A stretch of DNA of 64,000 bases, from positions 248,001 through 312,000 of the forward strand of contig JASJZC010000002.1 in assembly GCA_037178855.1 (NCBI GenBank), given 5' to 3'. The stretch comes from Oscheius sp. JU75 (taxonomy: Eukaryota; Nematoda; Chromadorea; Rhabditida; Rhabditidae). Each line of letters opens with the position of its first letter. Position 1 is the stretch's first letter. A program made the position numbers and the translations under genes. Below the pieces are notes generated by a model. The model ran no database searches. It was not told where the DNA came from and saw only the letters and a list, made by a program, of their open reading frames with translations. Positions 44,872-55,047 of the stretch are shown here, in pieces.

Positions 44872-45198
44872 GTCAGTTGTCAGTGGATCATAAAGGGTCA
44901 TAAATGTGCTCTCTGGCGCGACCTGACAGGGGACTTCATGTCGTACACGACGGCTTTTATTTATGAGGGAGCACTGCTGGGCAGACGGTAACAAGGAGAG
45001 GGAACGGAAGACAAGGAGACAAAGAGACAGTGAGACAATGATATAGACAAGCAGAGAGACAGAGAAAAAGAAAGACAGAGATAGAGAGACGAAGACAGGA
45101 AGGTAGAGAGGGAATAAAAAAAAAAAGAGACAGGGAGATAGATAAAACAGCTTTCTGTCCAACTTTCTCTCACCCATCTCCGCAATTAGTCGCCTATG
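44872..45198 (+). other. Alternative C-terminal exons of the 3beta-HSD-like gene
   Basis: After TTTTCCAACAG an exon (about 44871-44988) reads EVSCQWIIKGHKCALWRDLT then MSYTTAFIYEGALLGR, ending at a GTAACA donor. It joins in phase to the donor at 44750. The next block after GCAATTAG at about 45189 closes with RRL and stop. In another frame that block runs AYDMCPREELKACRPDRHPV to a stop near 45351. I cannot decide whether this is the true C-terminus of the dehydrogenase or a neighbouring gene. Confidence 0.4.
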
Positions 45199-45351
45199 AT
45201 ATGTGTCCCCGTGAGGAGCTCAAAGCCTGCCGCCCAGATAGACACCCCGTAACTAAATCACGGATGGCGCAACCGGCGCCTGTGGTACTCCTTTGGTACT
45301 CAGTAGACAAAGAGCTGAGCCGATATTACAGCGCAATTTGTCCAGTATAGA

Positions 45352-46321
45352 TCGGATACCAAGGTTAGGGATTTTTGGAAAGACTAATTGGAAGTGGTCG
45401 AGTCAAGTAAATAACCAAAAGCCTCTGTCTCTTTGTCTCTCTACCTCATTTCAACAATCAACTTCCGAAAAGGATAGGTATCTGGTGAAAATCCCCTCGT
45501 CTCTCTTGTGTATCGGGTATCAAAGAGCTCTCGGCTTCAGGTGAACAGCCGCTACTGGGACGGGAGAGAGAGCCCGAAAGGTCAACTCTTTTACAGCAAG
45601 CACGCTAATAAAGGTACCAGTGAGAGCTCTTTAATACAGGAGCCTGAGAAACTTTTATAATTGTACTATACTACAATACTCAATGTTGACGATTCGATTG
45701 GTTTTTTCGCTGCGCAGTCCTAGAAGGTGCTCATTCTGTCTTTCTGTCTCTCTGTCACACATGTTCGTCAATGAGTAAGGGAACAATGTATTGGTCGACG
45801 GAGATAATCGAAAGACGTGGATTACTGAATGAGAAGTTTCTAGGGCTGTGGTCATGGCACTGTAGCTGCTTGAAGTCAGGACACTTGAACTGTCTCTCTG
45901 TCTTCCTGTCTTTTTGTCACTCTGTTCCTCTGTCTCTCTGTCACTTGTCTCCCTTTTCCTCTGTCTTTCTGTTTCTCTGTCAGTCTCTTTCTGTCTGTAG
46001 TATAAGAGTCTAAAAAAGACTGAATGAGGTTTCTACCAGTAGGTCGAAAGATGGTAGTCGATTTCTGACAGCGGTTCTCAATGAAAGCCTCTGATCTTAT
46101 GGTTTGCCACCTGCCAGAAGGTTGACAGAGCTGATACTGACTACCTTTTCCAACTTTCTCATTCCGAAAAACACCAATTACTTATCCAGGAACACTAAAA
46201 AGCTTCCTCTCCCCTTTCAAAACAAGTCCACTCTTTTTATCCTCTCACTCTCTCGGACTGAGAGCGCTGTAACTCTATCACACAGTGAAAAGTCTGCTGA
46301 TAGCAGTCCATCATCCTCTCT

Positions 46322-46357
<36 letters not shown>

Positions 46358-47477
46358 CTACCGTATTCCAAAGGAAAGAGGCTGAGAGCCGGCGAGGACC
46401 TCTCGGAGGAGGCTGAGCCGGGGACGAAAAGGGGCGGGCTCCCCCTCCTCGAAGACGAGGGCGCCTGTGCCACAACTGACGCTGCACAACTGTCACCTCG
46501 CCGCCCCTCTTCCCTTTGGGCTCTCCCCTGTTGAACAACTGTTTTCCGAGCACATTGAGAGAGAGAGAGAGAGACAGAGCCCGAGTTTGGTTCACAGACA
46601 GAATTTTCTGTACGAGAGCGGTGTTGGGAAGTCTGGGGTCACAGTTTCCTGTTCAAATAGAATCTTGACAAGATATCATCTTACAGTTTTTGATGGCGTA
46701 TCCACTTTTTGATGATTCACAACCTTTTAGCATTCTTTAAGTTGGCAGAACTTTGATAACCTTAAAGTAAGATCTTCGCCTTGAAAATGGCAGGACACTC
46801 AAACGGTAGGAGTACTGTACTGTAGCTGCTCACTTGTCTTTCAATTTTCAGGTAGAAGACAACGTTTTACAGCCTTGTGATCTTCTAGAAAAAAGAGTTG
46901 GAACTTGAGAAGGGTTCAGTGCTAACTGTATCTTTCGGAGCTTTGCAACTGTCGCTTGATGATATGACTTTCGCCTGACTCTCGAAAAATGATTGACAAC
47001 ACTCACCAGCCGAGGTTGTGAGGAAATCAAAATCGATAACTTTCTCTCTTTGAAACAGAAGTTACTGGAAACATTTTGCCCCCATTCTTTTCTGAGTCAG
47101 TTCTAAACAATTCATGGAAACCATTTTTTAGGCCATAAACAAGTAGTCTATTTAGTCTGGTGCTTTCGAAAGTTTACCCCCACTAAGAGCATTTCTTTCT
47201 GTCCCTCTGTTCTGTTTCTCTATCTCTCTCTCTGTCTTCAATAGTTCCTTGCATATGCTCCTTTGTCTGTCACCAGCCTCAGTGGCTCGTAAACAGACGA
47301 CTTTCCATCATCACCGACACTGTCCGGCCCACATCTGGTCGCGTGACAAGCTTGAGCACCAGAGTACCAGGTCATTTATCACAGCTACCGAAGGTTTTAG
47401 GGAGGGGGAGGAATGGTTTTATTGGCTTATTATATTTCCCTTGCTTGTTGACAGTTTTGTTCTAGGGAATTTCATCA
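45352..47477. other. Interval upstream of hlh-1
   Basis: No exon was supported. There are CTCTGT tracts at about 45880-45995, a (CT)n run at 46322-46352, a GC-richer patch at about 46385-46520 and a GA run at 46558-46574. The distance and position fit an upstream regulatory region of the muscle gene hlh-1. I did not find a run of E-boxes that I would assert. Confidence 0.4.
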
Positions 47478-49354
47478 ATGAACGGTGACCCGTCCTGCAA
47501 TCCGTACAACAACCTGTACAGCAGTTATGAGAGTCCCAGGGTCCTGCCGACCACAGCAGCTAGTGACATCACAACTCTGACCAATTTCGCTGCTTCCCAG
47601 CCGGAATATGCTACCACGGCTCTGTCATCTTCCTATGGAGATCTGTACCGGTAAGTATAGAGAGAAAGAGCCTCCTTTTCCCACACTAATACCTCGGTCT
47701 CTATTTTATGATTATTAGGTCAGACTCTCTTCGCACGCTAGCAAAAGAGCGCGCGACGACTGTTCGCCAGACGCCATTGGGATTACGGGGACCCCTGTAG
47801 CGACTTGACTCTTGACTCCATGAGCCAATTTGGAGAGAGAGGGGAAGAGACATTGGAGTGATTCGCAAGAGTAGGACTGATTTCAGGTACAACTACTACC
47901 AGGCCTATCCTGGACAGGCGACTGGCTCAAGTACTTCCTTCTACCCCGATCTGACCAGCTTCTCAACCCAGAGAACTGCCGATTTCTCTGCTCTTGGCGA
48001 CAGCAAGGAGGTCAAAGTTGAGAAGGATGGTGAGTATAGTCAAATTTTGAACTCAATAGTGGACCTTTCAGTAGAGTCTTCTCTTCTTACTGGTACGATT
48101 CTGGCAACAGAGGATACCACCTCAGATCCTGTGGATCCAAGCAATCCTCCAAGGAGAACCAAATGTAAGTAGCATTCTTTTTGGTTCTGAAAGTAGTGCC
48201 ACAAATGACAGTAAACTCAGATTTGGCGACAGTCTAGAGTAGAATACAGTTTCAGTGGACCGGAGGAAGGCAGCCACAATGAGAGAGCGTCGTCGTCTGC
48301 GCAAAGTCAACGAGGCTTTCGAGGTGGTCAAGGCTAGAACTTGTACCAATCCGAGCCAGAGATTGCCTAAGGTGAGTCTGTCTTCCAGTCTCTCTGTTTC
48401 TCTGTCTCTCTGACTTCCTGTTCCATGTCTCTTTGTCACTCTGTCTCTCTCTAATTCCCACCTTCAGGTCGAGATCCTCCGAGCCGCCATCGAGTACATC
48501 AACAAATTGGAAGCAATGCTGCAAGCAGAAGGAAAGTTCACCCCGATCATGATGAATCATCAGAAACAAGCTCTTGGAATGGGTCACACAGACTACCTGG
48601 TATTTGCACATCCTTTCTGTTAGCTATAACAATGAAACTTGTAGACCTCCGGAGCATTCCCCACCTTTGATGCTGGCGGTTACGATGACGACGATCTGTC
48701 GACCGATGACGAGCCCGATAGCCCTCAGCACACCGGTGAGCACAAGTTAGTAGTCGTTGATTGCTAAACAAATATGGTTAAATGACTACTATAAGGAATT
48801 TGTTGCCACGAACCTGGTACGGCTGAGACGCGGCTGCTCCAGCTAAAAACGCTTCTTTTCTGGTGTAAGCAGTGGTTTTCCAGGGGTGTAATGCTCTGCA
48901 AAGTTGTAGATTTTGATCAGGGCTACAAGTTTGCAGAGCATCAAAATGCTGAAAATTAAGTTGTTCGAACCGGGAGGAGGCGATTCAGAGCGTGCAATAC
49001 TATTTGAGCTTGCAGTATAGTTTCGTTCAGCCCGGGAATCGAACCCGACACATTCTGTTTTGTATTCAAAGCGCTAAGCAACTGACCCACAGAGGCAAAG
49101 TGCGCGCCGATTTCCCCGAATGACTATACACACACTCTCCTTGAAAAACCATGATTTTTTTACGATCCCAAAAAACCGCTTTTTCAGCGGAGGGTCGAAA
49201 GAGGACCTCCTTGGATCGTCTGAGTCGAATAGTGGCAAGTATAGCCGGGGAGGAGGCCGCGGCAGCGGAGGCAGCAGCAGCAATCGCCGCTCAACCCGAT
49301 CACGCAAATGAAGACGACCCGGAAGGCGACAGCAAAAAACTCCACAGCCTTTGA
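47478..49354 (+). CDS. hlh-1: HLH-1 / MyoD-family myogenic bHLH factor, 291 aa
   Basis: Seven exons splice in phase: 47478-47650, 47887-48029, 48111-48164, 48256-48371, 48468-48599, 48645-48735 and 49188-49354. The bHLH is split over exons 4 and 5: [20 protein letters not shown], then [18 protein letters not shown], then [18 protein letters not shown]. The basic region has the myogenic Ala-Thr (AAT) in [10 protein letters not shown], the MyoD-class signature. The Tyr/Ser-rich N-terminus ([10 protein letters not shown]) is typical of a transactivation region. The Cys-rich H/C box of vertebrate MyoD is not evident. The C-terminus is acidic, then Ala-rich ([15 protein letters not shown]). C. elegans HLH-1 drives body-wall muscle fate. 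Intron 6 contains a foldback element and a tRNA-like repeat. Confidence 0.97.
48890..48945. repeat. Foldback element, copy 5 (core)
   Basis: CTCTGCAAAGTTGTAG and CTACAAGTTTGCAGAG pair around ATTTTGATCAGG. It is located in hlh-1 intron 6. Confidence 0.7.
49029..49103 (-). repeat. tRNA-like repeat, copy 2
   Basis: Read on the minus strand it has GGGTCAGTTGCTTAGCGC (A-box-like) and GGGTTCGATTCCCGGG (B-box) at tRNA-like distance. It lies in hlh-1 intron 6 next to foldback copy 5. Confidence 0.6.
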
Positions 49355-49807
49355 TACTTGCCCACGTTTTTTTTAGATTTTACTCTTGTCACCTGAACAG
49401 TTGCTCAATGTCTAAAACTCTTGCCTCAGTGTATATAGTGCCTTACTAATCCTATTGTTTACACCCACTATTGTGTCACGTCCCCCCTATTTGGAAATAG
49501 GGACTTTAGCTCTTTTGGAATATTTTGACAGTTCACTTCCCTGCTCGTGTTACTCTCTTGCCCTAATCTTTTTTTTCGAGTTAATGAAATCCAATTGTGT
49601 ACTGTTTTATTTATTTCTAGGACTACAGAAGAATTATGGAAGGGAAATCCGGAGAGGGGGACCGGTAGAGGACGATTTTTTAGCATATAGACATAGAATT
49701 CAATAATATTCTTATGGGAATGGATTGGGAGGGGAGATATGGCAACTGGGAATCGGCGGGAAATTAGAATATTACTTTTAGTAGAAAGTTTCTTGGTCTC
49801 AAAAATC

Positions 49808-50483
49808 CTAAATCTGCCGCTCAAAGACAGGGCTCGGGGAGTCGGAACTGTCCCTTATACCACTGTCAATGCTGCTGTTGGAACTTCGACTCTTCTTGCC
49901 AGCCTCACTGGCGGAGGAGCTGCTGTAGGTGACGGAAGATTTGGAGGAGACCGAGCTCGGAGCATGACTCAGGGGAGAGACAGGGCCATCGGAGCTTTCG
50001 GAAGAGGATTCGTCAGTGGTTACACGGAGACTTCGTTGGCCAGTTCGGATGATGTCCGAGGGACGGCGGGGCTGGAAACATGATCTGTTTGAGAGAGAGA
50101 GAGTCAGATATACTTACCACTCTCTTAGATCCAAATCTATTGCTCCTCCTTGGCTGAATTGGAATACGTAGTACACTATTCTGTCGGCTAAAGTACTGGG
50201 GCTGACTGTCATCCACGACCAAATTGGTTACAGCTGACATCGAGGCAGAGAAGGGAGGCTCATCGAACTCATCAAACTCGTCGTCCTCTTCCGCTCTCTC
50301 CATACTGTTCGTACTCTGTGAGCGTCGAAGCCCCTTTTTTCTCATGGCTGCCACCTGGTCACCAAGATTCATCAGCTGCTGGAGGATGGCCATGTCGTTT
50401 TCCACGAGCTCCATCTGAAAATTGGGTCGGTAATCCCAGAAAAGGTGCAGTTGTTCTCGGAGGATACGTTTTTTGGGCTCCAT
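49808..50483 (-). CDS. Unrecognised 209-aa protein, leucine-rich coiled-coil N-terminus
   Basis: Two exons splice in phase: 50118-50483 and 49808-50071. The start is ATG at 50483 and the stop is at 49808. The N-terminal part (QMELVENDMAILQQLMNLGD then QVAAMRKKGLRRSQS) is a predicted coiled coil reminiscent of LURAP/FAM89-type leucine repeat adaptors, but I would not assign it. A basic phospho-site-like patch (RRSQSTNS) follows, then an acidic patch (EEDDEFDEFDE). The C-terminal exon is very Ser-rich (SSVSSKSSVTYSSSSASEAG). The tail-to-tail distance to hlh-1 is about 450 bp. The plus-strand open frame over the same bases is an antisense shadow. Confidence 0.7.
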
Positions 50484-52200
50484 GGCAATTATGCCATCGA
50501 GAACAATAATTAGGCCGCTGATCCAGGTGACAGCTAAAAGACTATCCGGGATCGGTTACGCCGATTGCGCAATAATGAGCAGTCTCAATGGTCCGAGAAT
50601 CTGTACCCTCCACCTCCTCCTGAAGGCACAGCTGACCGCTGCGGTCATTCACAAAAGAGACGGTTCCAATTTTATTGGCACAGCTGGCAGAGCGATCCGG
50701 CGTTTGAGCAGCCGCCTGGATTATATGGAATGCGCATGACTAATTTTAAGTCCATTTCGTTTCTAATGAAAATGACCGCTGGCGCAGATAGAAATGTAAT
50801 ATAGGTGTCAAAAGGGCTGAAATTGGCGGGGCTGAAAGTAAGTCAACTATGATTGACACCTTAATTTGGACAGATTGCTGATCTAACAGTCTCGTCCCCT
50901 ATTCTAACACATTGTCAGGCGGTCATCACCATCTAAAATTAGATAAAGATCCCGAGGATTGGTGGCAGGCACGGCGGTCAAGCTGTTTGAAAAAAGAGTC
51001 CGAGATTCGGGCGTAATGGCATTGTCAGCGTAATTGGAGGGCTACCAGCAAAAAGACAGATCTTTGTTCTCTTGACCCGTACTGTCACTGCCTTTCTGCC
51101 TCTCTGTCTCTAAACTCTTCCTTCCGCTAATTGACTGCCTAGAACGTGTTCGGTCTCACATTCCCCGTTCTCCTTAATCATTAATAATGTCAATTATATA
51201 CGTTTATATGGAGAGAGTGGATCATTGGTTTTGAGGACAGATGGTCATGTATCAAAAATTCCACGGAAAAGGTCACCAGAGGGCACATCTGCTCTTGGTT
51301 TTCTTCAATTTTTGAAAAGGCGAGAAAATCCCTTTAGTACCACGCGACTGCTCTCAATCTCGCCTCTTGAGGATCGAGACAATACCTGTTTATGTATGCG
51401 TATTCGGTTGCCTCTACCAACTATTGTTTGTCCGTGAGGGGAGCTGCAGAGGGAGAGTACCGACACAAGGACACCCGAACTGTTGTGAGGCTATGGGTCA
51501 GCGCTAATGCTATTATCTGAGGGAGAGGGCAGAGGATGAAGTGTTGTTTTAGTAAATAGTCATTATGAACTATCTCACAGAGTGAAAAACAGCTGATATA
51601 GGCCAGGATCCTTCAATTCAGAGTGCCACCCGTATGAACTCAGCGGGCCAAGATATTTTTCAGCAGCCTGAGCCGGTTGTTCTACAAAATGGACAGCTGT
51701 GCATGATTCTTGAGTGGTGAGCACGACTTTTATGGACTGTTCTCCATTCATAATGAACAGTCATGGCCAAAAAGGGTCGAAAATCCCGGGCTTTTAGAAA
51801 CGAGCATTTATCCGGGCGGGGCCCGACATTCGTCTCGGGACCCGTTTGTTGCCTGGATACCATTTTTCCAAGCTGATTAGACTTACCGCCAAAAAATTTC
51901 AAACCGATCCCGGCCTGAGTGCAAGCTGTTTACAAACAGGCCCCGGTCCCACCCGATATGCTCTAATTTCTGATCGACTAATAGTGCTCCGTCATCCTAA
52001 ATCCTGTTTTTCTATTTTTCATGCAATGTTTTGAAAGCAGCTTTTTCTGCGTTCGAGGGGTCCGATAAGGGAAAGTTCTCTGTGATTCGACCATGCTCAC
52101 GAAGCACACTGTGATAAGAATAATGGAAGGTACCGCTGCTATCACGTGGTAACAAGGAATCAGACTCTGTGACTACTGTCTTGAAAGCTAGGTCCCCCCT
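50484..52200. other. Gene-free interval
   Basis: I see no supportable exon, RN A gene or named repeat. GC content is mixed, with a GC-rich stretch near 51780-51850. Confidence 0.4.
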
Positions 52201-53080
52201 CTAGTCTATTTTGGTTGTGGTCAAAACAGATGTCCGACTGCTTCTTCCCCTCTTCTTCCGACTAGCCATGAACCGGTTCAGGAGCGCATTAGCCACAGCT
52301 GGGCAAATTGTGAGGAACGCGCGCAGTGTGACAAGACGGCAGTACATCACTTTCGAAACGTGATTAAGGTTCAGTGCCGACAGGGAGAGAGAACAAAAAA
52401 ACAGAAGCAAAAAGAGCCTACCATTTTCTCGCGAATGACCTCGTAGGAGGTGTTCTCCTTGTCGTAGAACTTTTCTCCCTCAGAGTGGGGATCTTCAGTT
52501 GGGCAGAAGGGGGAGGAGGAGCGGGGTACCTTTAAATTTTTTGCATTACATGATTTTTTTTTTGTTGAACCTCAGAAAGTCTCTTCTCGGAAGTGGAAGC
52601 CTCTTCAGCTGACACACCTTCTTCTAAGTTGCAGAAACTTCGAGCCTTCTTATATCTGAAAAAACTATTTTATACACGGAAACACCCCCAAAAAGCCTTC
52701 TAAAGGTGTTTTGACCTTTTCACAGGCCAAACGGATTGACCCACGCGGGGATCGAACCTGGCTCCTTATTGTTTCGTAGTCGGAGTGCCGAGCTATGATG
52801 GGCAAAAGCTGCGTCGGTTTTCCCCCGAGGTACAACAACTTAGATAAGCAGAACCAGCACAGAGAAAACTGGTGTGTTCTCGCTTTAAAAATTAACGTTA
52901 AAAATTGATGGGAGACTCCCATCATGATTGAGCTAGACAAGCGCCTTCGGCCGTGAGATGCCGGCCCTGGCCCCCAAAATACAAAATGTGGCGCGCTATC
53001 AAAATTGTTGGGTACCGTTCGAGACGCTGGATGCGGTTGGTGCACATGACACGGTAGGTACTGAAGTCGTCCAGTTCCAT
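52201..53080 (-). CDS. Unrecognised small protein, about 100-150 aa
   Basis: Three in-phase exons: 53016-53080 (MELDDFSTYRVMCTNRIQRL), 52571-52655 (YKKARSFCNLEEGVSAEEAS..) and 52422-52529 (VPRSSSPFCPTEDPHSEGEK.. SYEVIREKM). The start codon lies two bases after CATTTTTCAG, a clear trans-splice acceptor. The end is unsettled. An exon beginning at about 52307 after TTTGCCCAG is in phase but stops after LWLMRS. The longer open frame to 52201 (NALLNRFMASRKKRGRSS..) would need another phase. A tRNA-like repeat sits in intron 1. No domain was recognised. Confidence 0.6.
52740..52815 (-). repeat. tRNA-like repeat, copy 3
   Basis: On the minus strand it has ATAGCTCGGCACTCCGACTAC and the B-box-like AGGTTCGATCCCCGCG. 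It lies in intron 1 of the small unknown gene. Confidence 0.6.
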
Positions 53081-53181
53081 TACTGAAAAATGAGTTGATA
53101 AATTTTTCCACCAAGTGAAGAAAGAGCAAAGATAAAGATTGCGAAACATATTTGTAGCTTAAAACTGCTCGAGCTCCAAGG

Positions 53182-53397
53182 TCAGGCTGGCATTCGTGTC
53201 GGGTATAGTGTCAATGAATAGCCCTTGCGATGGGTATTACGGAGCATATTGCCAAAATCGCTGAAGACCCTCATACTCCAAGATATGACCCGCTGAAGTT
53301 CCTGCTCCCGTACCGTCTCGGCACTTGAAGATTGAAAGAAAGCGTCCACGAACCTTATACTTTCACCAAATTCCGAAGAAAGTAAATGGCCATTCAA
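53182..53397 (-). other. Possible upstream operon gene, partial
   Basis: The open frame reads NGHLLSSEFGESIRFVDAFF and continues to DFGNMLRNTH. One base out of frame it would continue LFIDTIPDTNASLTLELEQF and stop at 53166. The stop lies about 85-100 bp before the trans-splice acceptor of the next minus-strand gene, the classic spacing inside nematode operons. No upstream exons or family were identified. Confidence 0.3.
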
Positions 53398-53749
53398 GAT
53401 GGCAATTACAATTTTAAGCGAACAGATCGGAATAATATGGACATAAAAGACTAATGATTACAGTAGGAGATAAGGCTTCGAGCTGGAGAGACATAAGGGC
53501 GGAGCTACGCTCTAGGCTCTGGAATTCGGAGAAGCAGAAATTCAGTCGTGTCCCTCCCGTACCATCTCACGTCACAAAGAGATTTAGCATGCTTGTGTAG
53601 TCCCTCGTTTGAATTCGGCACGCAAATCAGAAGGACCCGCGGGAAGAGAAAATTGTGAATAATTATAGTTTTGAGCCAACTACGGATGTGAAAAAGTTTC
53701 TACACCTGTTCTGAGGGTATCGTCAAAACACAAAAAAGTCTAGCTCGTA

Positions 53750-53816
53750 CGGGAAAAGAACCCGGGTCGATTACGATTTGTAGTCGGAGTGCTAACCGCC
53801 TGAGCCACTAACTTAG
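53750..53816 (-). repeat. tRNA-like repeat, copy 4
   Basis: On the minus strand it has TAGTGGCTCAGGCGGTTAGC (A box) and GACCCGGGTTCTTTTCCCG (degenerate B box). Confidence 0.55.
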
Positions 53817-54628
53817 TTAACACGTGAATAGTAGCTGCACACTGGGTTCAAGTAAATTTGCTAACTTTAAAGTTCGCTTTGGGCTCATCTTTCTTGCAAA
53901 AATGTCCTTTGAATTTTTTCTGTATAAAGTGCAAGTATATTAGAAAAACAAGTCGTTTCTGGAAGAAAGTCAAGGAGACAAAAAGTTCAATAACCACCAA
54001 GCCTGACACATTAAAGGCCCGTTGGAGACAAACCTAAGGGAAAGGCGGTGCCCTTTTGAAAAAGGACATTCGGGAAGAGAATGACAGCCAAAAAAAGGAG
54101 GAAATAGAGACTGTCAAGTCGTAAATTTTGAAGCCTGGGTGTGACTAAAAGCCTCGGTTCCAGCAGCATAGAGTTTTAGGAAAAGATCAATGGTACGGAA
54201 ATGATTGGAATGGGTTCAAAAGATGCCAGAAGGGTTTATAGTCGAGTTTTCTGTCGCCTATAAGTCTTTCCTGAGGGGCTGGTGATAAAGGTATTGACCC
54301 AGAAAGTCGTGTAAGCTTGATGCAAAGCAGCGACAGAGAAATAGAGACGTACATTGTTCAAAAGGTAGCAATATGTCGCTCCCGTAAGAGCTGTATCTGT
54401 GGAATACAGATTGGGAAGCGGAGTCATTTGGAGCAGGCCTTATCGTAACTGTACAAAACGAGGCCCCGTGTTATCGAATGACCCCCGGGCTGCTCTTGCC
54501 TCCCATAAATGGATGTTTCATCGAAAAGAGGAGAAGAGAGGCTGAGTCAGAAAAAGACGTCAAAGGGCTTGAAAGGAAGAGGAATATTGGATACATGGTG
54601 GGCGGAGAATGTATGGGAAATTGTATTT

Positions 54629-54645
54629 GGGGGGGGGGGGGGGGG
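54629..54645. repeat. Poly(G) run, 17 nt
   Basis: Seventeen consecutive G on the plus strand. Such runs are rare in nematode DNA, can form G-quadruplexes when flanked by further G tracts, and are prone to sequencing error. Confidence 0.85.
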
Positions 54646-54981
54646 TCGGTCTCTATTTTTAGCTTGTCGACTAGAAGATAACCCTTCTCTGTCGGTAATT
54701 TGGGAGTAGGTTGCTACGAAGGTAAAGGTGTTCCTAGAAAAGGTTGGACAGCTTTTGGAACGTAATGCCCCGCGACCTGGCCCTTAGAGAAGTCTCCGCA
54801 ACGGTCGGCGTCGTAAGACCCCGCAGGAGTTTGACTCACAGAGCTCTTCAAGAATGTCTGCCGCTGTTTCGGATAGAAACTTTATTTAGTAAAACTGGTG
54901 ATTCTGATCCAAAAAAGGGACAAATCAATAGCCTGAAGGTGTTTCCAAGTGACCCATGAGAAAGCAAAACTTTTTGACAAA

Positions 54982-55047
54982 CGTGGGGGTCAAACACGAC
55001 CTATTTTATTTTGTAGTTAGAGCGCTAACCAACGGAGCCACGCGACC
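54982..55047 (-). repeat. tRNA-like repeat, copy 5
   Basis: On the minus strand it has CGCGTGGCTCCGTTGGTTAGC (shortened core TGGCTCCGTTGGTTAGC) and the B-box-like GTGTTTGACCCCCACG. Confidence 0.55.

Noticed and set aside
49739-50083. Plus-strand 114-codon open frame
   Set aside because: It is the antisense of the Ser-rich second exon of the 209-aa minus-strand gene.
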